The notes under the pieces: model-generated | What the model was told of the DNA's origin: nothing | Seen by the model: the letters and a program-made list of their open reading frames with translations, nothing else | The model's database searches: none | Shown: positions 56,911 to 64,000 of the stretch, one piece after another | Layout of the letters: each line of letters begins with the position of its first letter | Position numbering within the stretch: the stretch's first letter is position 1 | Origin: Eulemur rufifrons | Lineage: Eukaryota; Chordata; Mammalia; Primates; Lemuridae | DNA length: 64,000 nucleotides | Reading direction: 5' to 3' | Assembly (NCBI RefSeq): GCF_041146395.1 | Contig: NC_090989.1 | Location: 47,084,501 to 47,148,500 of the forward strand | Made by a program: the position numbers and the translations under genes

Positions 56911-57413
56911 TATTCACTCATATATGTTCACAAATACTATGCTGTAAGTCTTAAGCAGGGAAGAAATATCTTAAAAAGAAATCTTTCTGGTTTACTCAGA
57001 ACTGTTATGTTTGAAATGAGGACTAACGCATCCCTTCCAGAGTGGCCTTACACCAAGATATCAAAATCACGACACTAACAAGATTTACGAAGATGCTGAG
57101 GACACATCTAATCTGACTTCAGGCTCTCATTAGTGCCAAATCAAAGCTGTGTAACTTGTCAACAGCAAGCCCTTGACATGAATTCCTAAGTTCTTACCCC
57201 AGCCCAGCTATAGACCTAGTATGTCTGTTTGAATATACTATTTTGCCTTTTTCTAATTTAGTTTCCTTACCTGAAAAACTAGCATCAAGAATGCTAATTT
57301 ACCATAACATTACGTTACAGCATTCAAATAATTTGTTTTAGAGTCTATATAATAAACATAAAGGATATTCCATTTGGAACAAAGAGTGCTACTCTCTCAG
57401 TAAGTCTATTTAC

Positions 57414-57472
57414 CTAAATCCAAGTACACGAATATCCTTGTAGCCTGGTAACCCAGTGAATGCACTTGCAAC
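57414..57472 (-). CDS. IMPG2: IMPG2 coding exon, middle of SEA1
   Basis: This is a 59-base exon with acceptor ...TTTTTAACAG and donor GTAAAT. It enters in phase 0 and leaves two bases (AG) to be completed by the next exon. It encodes VASAFTGLPGYKDIRVLGF plus the split codon. The 'GYKDIRVLGF' segment is the SEA beta strand that precedes the loop where cleavable SEA domains self-cut. It joins in frame to the 162-base exon (…FISE) and to the 21-base exon downstream. The residues VAS at the start appear to differ from the human version, which I recall as VEN. It lies between two intron stretches rich in MIR copies. Confidence 0.93.
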
Positions 57473-57973
57473 CTGTTAAAAATAAAAATAAAAATTATAA
57501 CTATGTCAAAATGTGAAAAAGTACATAGGAAATGATGCTTTTAAGAGTAAAATAAAAAGGGCATTGTTTACAACTATTAGAAGCTTGTATATATCCATAG
57601 ATACAGGAGTCAAAAAGCAAAAGTAAAAAATAGTTATAATAGTCACAATGTTAGAAAATAGTTTTTACCGCAACACTGCCACATTTTTCTTTTTGTCTTA
57701 TAAGGTTTTAAGGTGCTTTAATATTATATTAATTTTTTTTGCAAATTATAAAAAGCATACTTCTTATTGGTAAAGCACTGATTTTCCCCTATGTGATGAA
57801 ATGTGAAAAAAAAAAATTCGCTTCAAAAGAAGCCATAATAGCATTTTTAATTATTGTTGTTTGGATTAGAAATCTGGCCACAGCACACACTGACAAACAG
57901 CCTAGTATTTGTTTGCTATAAATGTGAAGGTGTGGGTGGCATCTATTTCCTGCTCCTACAACACAAGAAGATC

Positions 57974-58066
57974 ATGGACGCACTCAACATTAAAAAGAAA
58001 TCGGCAAGCCCTGAGGAGCCCCAGGAGAGAGACCTTGATGACTGCTTAGCACGAAGGAGGTTGTGA
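57974..58066 (+). other. Short unidentified open frame (possible pseudogene fragment)
   Basis: Reads MDALNIKKKSASPEEPQERD then LDDCLARRRL and stop. Its polar, protein-like composition stands out in AT-rich intron. The upstream frame is open back to 57854 but looks non-coding. No start context, splice site or homology could be confirmed, and it is antisense to IMPG2. Confidence 0.2.
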
Positions 58067-58574
58067 AGCAGTGACCAGGTAACTCAACTGGTCAAAAGAT
58101 CAATTTATGAGCATCACATCTGCAGGAGCTGGTTTTATTCCTGAGTCTTTAAAATCCAGCCATGTAACTCCATATGAGCTTAGTGACTGGAGAGGTCAAA
58201 AAAGAATGCTAGACTGGACTAAAGGTGCAAAAACAATCAGGTTGTACACAAATACATATTTTCACAAAACTGAGTATTTAATCCATAACATTTCGGAACG
58301 TGACCACCTCACCAGATGGGTCACCATGGGGCTAATATCAGAAAGGAAATAAGTTAATGGACCTTGGTGACCTCTCTGGGTATCTGCTTTTAACCAAGTC
58401 CTCATATAATCAGGAGAGTGGGATTTTAAAAAATCTTGGTTCACCGAAGATCTTCATGCCTTAAGAATAGGGAATCCAAACCCATGAAATGTTTTGGCTA
58501 CAGTAATTTGCCTTGTTTTACTCTCTGAAAGGAAAGAGAGAAGTATTATAATTCTTGCAGGAGGCAGGTGGAGA

Positions 58575-58770
58575 GTAGAATCTACAGGACTAGGAATCAG
58601 AAGACTGAGGCTTAGTCTCAGCTCTTTGTTTTTGCTGGCAGAGTGGCCAGGTGCAAGCCTTCTTTTATGGAACTAATACTGCCTGTCCACTTACCACATC
58701 TATCTTTATAAGATTAAAATGAATGTACCTAAAAGTATTCCACTAACTGAAAAATGCTGTACAACTGTAT
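58575..58770 (-). repeat. MIR SINE fragment
   Basis: 'ggactaggaatcagaagact', 'cttagtctcagctctttg' and 'gctgtacaactgtatattat' fit a reverse MIR. Confidence 0.65.
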
Positions 58771-58914
58771 ATTATTACTAAACCCATCCCAGTCTGGGCT
58801 TTGCCATCTCTTGAGTCTAACCATGTGTAGGTATTGTATTCTACTTCATCACATCCAGTTACCTACTGTACAACAGTCCAGTTACAAGAAGTTATTCTAC
58901 TTTATTAGCAACAA

Positions 58915-59175
58915 TATTAATATTAATAATAGGTACAAGGTATTGAGTAACTGCTTTGTGTCTGCTGCTTTGCAATTTTACTTCAAATCCTTACAACAAT
59001 CCCAAGAGATCCATATTATCACAATTTTATGGATGAGAAAACTGAGACCATAAGATATCAAGTAACTTGGGCAGGATCAAACTTTTGGTGAGTGGCTGAA
59101 TCAGAATTCATTCAACCCCAATTTCTCTAACACTGAAGCCCATATTCTACCCACTGAATTACACTGCCTCTTCCT
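58915..59175 (+). repeat. MIR SINE, near full length
   Basis: 'cttacaacaatcccaagaga', 'atggatgagaaaactgagac', 'caagtaacttgggcaggatc' and 'ctacccactgaattacactg' cover the whole MIR order. Confidence 0.85.
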
Positions 59176-59289
59176 CTTCCCCCTGCCTCATGATAAATAT
59201 GCTTTAAAATTAGGACCGGGACTGGGAAAACTGTGACGTTCACTGTAACTTCTCCTTTGAATTAAAATGAAGGGGACCATGTAAAATAC

Positions 59290-59450
59290 AAAGGAAGGAG
59301 CACTTTGAAAAGCAAGAAGAGACCTGATTTTCCCTTCTGTTCCTAGAGAGGCTACAATGACCATGAACAAGTTATTTGGCCTCTAGGGCCTTGTCTGTAG
59401 AATGGAGATGCTCATCCACACAGCTGCCGTGAGCACACAGAACGCAGCCT
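59290..59450 (-). repeat. MIR SINE fragment
   Basis: 'accatgaacaagttatttgg', 'cctctagggccttgtctgta' and 'gaatggagatgctcatcc' fit a reverse MIR. Confidence 0.65.
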
Positions 59451-61111
59451 GCGTAAAGCACCATGCGAGGGAGCTGCGTTGACACTGTGACTGCCTTCGG
59501 GTACCAGCACTCCCAAGCCTATCACACTGACCTTGCCCTCTCTGACGTCGTCCTTCATGCGTCCCAAGCTTATCTTGCCTCCTCTTCCTCCCACCATTCT
59601 CCTCATAAAGTAAAGGAGGAATAGCTCCTGAACCTTATCCTCTCCAAGCAAGCGTTCTTTCTCCTTGCACGACTTCCAAGAATCCCTGGAGAAGCTGAAG
59701 GAATAATCCGTGTGACTGTGCCCTGAGGGCGAGAGCTGAAGGCCCCTTCAGTCTGTAATAAACATGGCGACGGGATTCTTCAGAGACATGACCCGCGCCT
59801 CTGCTGTTCCACATAAAGTGGCTGTTGGTGGACATTTCATTCCAGGGAAGGGGACAAGGGTGTAGAGATAAGCCAGGGAAGGTGTTTCATGGTGGGCCCA
59901 GACCCTTCACCACCCTCACATCACCTCAACTCAATAGCTACCTACTTCATAAAGTCCTTGCTGCAGAAGTTTTTCAGAGCGTTTATTGGACTTTCTCTAA
60001 ATCTGCAATCATTCCATGCAATTGTTTAGCCAAACACAAAGGCATATTAAGGGTTCCTTAATCAAAGGGCAGCAAAAACCAGACGGCCAATCCAAGATAC
60101 TATCTGATGCCAGGTGGCCACTGGCCTGGCTGACATTTCTTCCACATACCATACAGCCTTGCAGCTTGAACTTGGCCACACAGCTAGGAAAATGAATTCT
60201 CTGGCCTGCACTCCCCAGGTCTGATGGCTGCAATGATGCTGTTTGGCTGAGAGATGCACATTTTTATTTCCCATGTGGACACAGTGTGGGGGGAAGGAAA
60301 CTAATCCAAGGTAACGGCATTGACAAATTTGGCCAAAGAGAACTGCATCAAAAGGGAACGGAAAATAAATAAACAGGAAGGAATGATGTGTCATCAGACA
60401 GAGAAGGGTGGATGGGCGAAATGTCTTATTACACAAGGGCAAAGGCACACTAGAAGGGGGCCAATGGGTCATTTTTGACTAACAGAATCTTGAGTTTTTG
60501 TCCTCTGTAGAATTCTTCCAGAAAGTAAAGTTATGGGATGGTCTAATCCACTGTTCTTTAAACAAATCCCTCTTTATTAATAAAAACACCTCCAACTAAG
60601 GAACAGAGATGGGAAGAACATTTATTTTTCACTGGATGCCCTTTTGTGCTTCTAAACTTTGTACCAAGTATTACGTATGTGTTTAACTAATCAACATTTT
60701 TCAATTTAAAAAATAAAACTAAAGATGAAATGAAAAAAATCAAATTGAATGTTTCCTCAAGAAAAACAATACATTGTGCGTAGTTTCTCAAAGAAACTTG
60801 TTTCTTCAAATATTATCAAGTTAAAACCATGCCACAGAACACATTTTTCCTTGGCTGTGCAGTAAAAGTTTGAAATAACATTTATTTATTGGCAGATGGC
60901 AATATTTTTGTTTCTATGAAAGAACTCACCTATCCTTGTGTGAACTTTTCACAGAGCTTTCCGAAGAAAGGCCTATGTCACTACCCCAGGAACCAGCTAG
61001 ATGAACAGCCTGAATCCTAAACCTATCTTTAAACAGGGTTGTGAATAAGGGAAACTTACATCACCAGCAAACTGTCTTGTTTATTAAAAAACAAACAAAC
61101 AAACCACTCAC

Positions 61112-61273
61112 CTCTGAAATAAACTCTTCTACAAGGTGCTGGTGGTGGAAGCTGGAGGGATCCTGGAGTTCTTCCCTGTATTGCTTCCCCAAAAGGTGGA
61201 TACTGAATTCTGCAATCTGTTCAGCTGCTGGTTGTGTGGGTTCTTCTAGCACATTCTCAATTTCATTGCTAAT
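61112..61273 (-). CDS. IMPG2: IMPG2 coding exon, start of SEA1 domain (first exon in window)
   Basis: This 162-base exon (54 codons, phase 0 to 0) has an acceptor ending AAAATCCAG and a GTGAGT donor. It reads [19 protein letters not shown], then [17 protein letters not shown] and HLVEEFISE, which I recognise as IMPG2 leading into its first SEA domain. The [14 protein letters not shown] stretch would be the first SEA strand and helix. IMPG2 is a membrane-anchored proteoglycan of the matrix around photoreceptors; it carries chondroitin sulfate and binds hyaluronan. The N-terminal part of the protein, roughly 230 residues judging from the human length of about 1241, must lie beyond 64000. Identification rests on memory of the human protein plus unbroken frame continuity with eleven further exons. 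Confidence 0.95.
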
Positions 61274-62285
61274 CTGGATTTTTAGAGAAAGAACAGTGAG
61301 TGTCAATGTTTATTCATTCAATCAACATTTATTGATATTGCCTACAATGTGTCAGATACGGTGTCAAAGACAACTTTTGATGACAACCTTTTATATAAAA
61401 TTATACTTTGGAACAAATTGGGTGGACTTTAAGACATAGGCTAATATTAAAATTACGATGCATTTGTTCATTCCTTTGAACACATACTGACCAGTTCAGG
61501 GGATGGTAGAAAATTTTCCACAGGAAACAATCAAAGTGAGTGAAAGAAGAGTTGACTATGCTATAATTATCATCTAAAAATAGCCTCGAAGGATGTTCCT
61601 CAAACTTTTTGGTCTTGGAGCCCCTTTAAACTCTTAAAAATCATTGAGGAACCTAAAGAAGTTTGGTTTATGTGAGTTTTACCTATAAATAATTACCAAA
61701 TGAAAAGCGTATAAATTTTTTAACATTTATTAATTTATTCTGAAATAATAATCCTATTACATGTAAAAGTAAAATATTCTGCAAAATAAAAAAATTTGTG
61801 GGAAGAGTACATTGTTTATATTTTTTGCAAATTCTTTAACGTGCATGGGTGGGGAGCTTGTGGCCTTTTAAGTATGGCTTTTTGACTGAATCCAAATTTT
61901 ACAGAACAAATCCTTTTATTTTTCTTAATACACTTTTGTTTGTCTTTTATATTTTTATTTTCAAAATGAGCGTATTTAAAACACCAAAGAATAAAATAAA
62001 TTTCAACGAAATAATCCTCCCGGATTGACCAGCACAATTAGAACATTAGTGAGCCATAAAGGCTAAACTGACAGCTGCTACGCTCATCATTTAGTTCTAA
62101 CTTCCTCTGCCTGACTGGTGCCACTACCACACGAAGCTGGTTGGCGAGAGTTTATGGGAGTTGAGTATGCCACTCTGTTATCAGCTTTTGACAACAGGGC
62201 ACTGTGTTTCTGTTTGAAGTGGAATTTTTGAATAGCTGCACAGCTCAACAGTATTTCTTAATTCTTTCTGCTTAACAGCCCATCA

Positions 62286-64000
62286 TGTCAAAGAAGACCA
62301 AGAGAACATTGAAGGAAGAAAACATATTTTTTTAATGAGGATTGGGAATTGCAATATTATCTTGTTTCTGCTAAAGATAAGATGATCCACTTGCTTTGTG
62401 ATACTGTAGTATCAACATTAAAGAAATTATGAGCATTATAACATTCATAAGGACCACAAATGTGTCAGAGGGAGAGGCCTGAAAGGTTGTATTGCAGAAA
62501 TTAAAAGATGAAAAGCAAAAGCAAAGACAATTCTTTCAAGCAGCAATAAGACCTGGAAATAATGTCACTGAAACAACTTATAAAGTAGTTTATATACTTG
62601 GGGGAGAAAAGGGAAGCCATTCAGTGACACAGAAATTGTGAAAGAATGCACTGTTGAAGTTGCAGGATGCTTAGACCCTAATAACATTTCAAAGTACAAA
62701 CAACTACCTCTTTCAAGGAGAACCATAACTGATCAGCAGCGTGAATTAGCCTTCAACTTAACAGAACAACTTCATACAATACTTCAAAAGGAAAATGTAT
62801 ATTATTCAATTGCTCTGGATGAATCAACTGATACTACTGACTGGGTGCAGGTTTTATACTTTATTGGGGTCATAACAGAAGATTTTCTTTGCTACAAAGA
62901 GTTACTCGCTTTGGGCACTCTTGTGAACAGAACATGAGGAATAGATATCTCCAACAAATTTCAAGATAAATGTTGTGAAGTTGGACTGAATTTCATAAAT
63001 TTAGTGAGTGTATGTACAGATGGTGCATACACTGCCTACCTTCACCTTCCATGACAGGAAAACATAAAGGGTTTATTACACAGATTGAAAAAAAAAAAAA
63101 GTATTAACAGGTCCAGATGCTCTCATTTCTTTTCACTGTATCTTGCATCAACAAAATCTCTGTGCTAAAGCTGCTATTCTAAGTGACACTTTGCAACAAG
63201 TTATAAGTATTGTTAACTATATTCCTGCAAATGCAACATGGCATTGTCAGTTTCATAACATGCTACAGTTGAATGATGAGGTATTCAGTGTGGATTTGCT
63301 ATATAATTCTAATATGTGTTGGCTATCACAGGGACAGGTGTTAGCCAAAATTTTATCTCTGCAAGAACAGATAAATTTTATGAATAACAGAATCAGCAAT
63401 GTGAATTATTGAAAGAAGATTTTCATAAGAATGCAGCATTTCTGTGTGATATCACGTCAAATCAAAACGATTTGAATATTTCTTCACAAGGTAAAACTTA
63501 GTCTATATATGATATGTGCAAAAAATCTAAGCATTTCGATAAAAGCTATCTTTTTTCAAAACAATTCTTCAAAAGGAAATTTCAGATGAACATTTTCCCC
63601 TGTTAGCAAAGGTCATTGATGAGCAGGACGATATAGGTAAATCATTTGAAGAAAACACAGACCAAAAAGAAATATGTCTGCTACCTCTTTTTGTATTTGT
63701 TTTCATTTGTAATATATTTAGAGCTGTGTAAATCTAGGGCAAGGATCAGCACACTACAGTCTCCTGGCCAAATCTGGCCCACAGTCTGTGTTTGTAAATA
63801 AAGTTTTATTGGGACACAGCCATGTCCATTTGTTTACATACCGTCTGTGGCTGATTTCCTGATACAACCTATTAATTGGAGAATACCATGAAAGGTTCAC
63901 TGAATTTGAGAATCATGACATCACACTCAAATTAGCATTTCAGTCTCACCTAGTTGATATCACCAAGGCACCTAAAGAACTACAGATGGATTGATTGAGC
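62286..64000 (+). pseudogene. hAT transposase remnant
   Basis: A start-like MSKKTKRTLKEENIFF at 62286 is followed by stops. An open piece at 62638-62937 contains SIALDESTDTTDWVQVLYFI, the hAT 'LDESTD' motif with its catalytic Asp. After a stop, LVSVCTDGAYTA holds a second Asp context, and 63143-63412 follows FHCILHQQNLCAK, the C-x2-H hAT signature. At 63895 the frame reads FENHDITLKLAFQSHLVDIT, then APKELQM, typical of the C-terminal half of this family. Multiple stops, frameshifts and an inserted element at 63740 break the gene. It resembles the domesticated relatives GTF2IRD2/ZBED5 but is clearly dead. Confidence 0.85.
63740..63868. mobile_element. hAT-type non-autonomous element fragment inside the transposon
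   Basis: 'aaggatcagcacactacagt', 'ggccaaatctggcccacagt', 'gtaaataaagttttattggg' and 'acacagccatgtccatttgt' match the same family as the copy at 54954. It is truncated and interrupts the transposase remnant. Confidence 0.7.

Larger units (their letters stand above)
55431..57413 (-). other. IMPG2: IMPG2 intron upstream of the microexon
   Basis: A 1983-base intron with three MIR copies and a GT/TA simple repeat. No other gene signal. Confidence 0.85.
57473..61111 (-). other. IMPG2: IMPG2 intron, 3.6 kb
   Basis: Contains MIR copies at 58575, 58915 and 59290. Stretches 57473-58570 and 59455-61110 show no recognised repeat. The 136-codon minus frame at 60062-60472 has no match to IMPG2 or any protein I know. 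Confidence 0.85.
61274..64000 (-). other. IMPG2: IMPG2 intron, upstream part cut by the window end
   Basis: At least 2.7 kb of intron before the next (unseen) upstream exon. Nearly all of it from 61590 is hAT-transposon sequence. Confidence 0.8.
61590..64000 (+). mobile_element. Decayed hAT (Charlie-type) DNA transposon
   Basis: The 5' end region 'ttcctcaaactttttggtct' followed by 'tcttaaaaatcattgaggaa' resembles the terminal region of Charlie-group elements. A transposase remnant follows from about 62286. The right end lies beyond the window. The Charlie assignment is by resemblance only. Confidence 0.7.

Noticed and set aside
60009..60472. 136-codon minus frame in an IMPG2 intron
   Set aside because: No homology recognised, no splice support, and neighbouring exons join in frame without it.

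Overview
The window is mammalian nuclear DNA from a primate, most likely a strepsirrhine of the Malagasy lemur type. The younger Alu copies carry a left-arm 'CCTGAGCAAGAGC' string, an A/T-rich linker with AAAAATATATATAG, and a right arm with 'GACGCCACGGCACTC'. I associate these with lemuriform Alus rather than monkey or ape ones. The species is inferred from repeats, not from a database match.

There is one recognisable protein-coding gene: IMPG2 (interphotoreceptor matrix proteoglycan 2, SPACRCAN), on the minus strand. Twelve consecutive coding exons lie between 61273 and 20534. All have GT-AG borders, and together they form one open frame of 3039 bases (1012 codons plus TAA). They encode, in order: the first SEA domain, a long Ser/Thr/acidic mucin-like region, the second SEA domain with a self-cleavage-type GS motif, two EGF-like domains, a single transmembrane helix and a short cytoplasmic tail. 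The 5' exons (signal peptide and N-terminal part) lie beyond 64000. The exon set includes a 21-base microexon that fills a SEA1 loop.

Layout: 1 to about 16.5 kb is gene-poor intergenic sequence downstream of IMPG2, with MIR, L2, L1M, Tigger-like and Alu fragments. About 16.5 to 20.5 kb is the probable 3' UTR, whose distal end is unproven. From 20.5 to 61.3 kb are the exons and introns. The 13.7-kb intron from 41724 to 55409 holds a nested pile: a long minus-strand L1 (about 43.4 to 51.1 kb), interrupted by a solo LTR with 6-bp target duplications, which is itself interrupted by an Alu; two more Alus sit elsewhere in the L1. From 61.6 kb to the window end is a decayed hAT-type transposon whose transposase can still be read in pieces.

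I found no prokaryotic-style system, CRISPR array, tRNA, rRNA or new gene family. The observations most worth checking are the SEA1 microexon, a (GT)15 tract 49 nt inside the last intron, the short C-terminus, the nested L1/LTR/Alu insertion, and two small unidentified open frames that may be pseudogene fragments.
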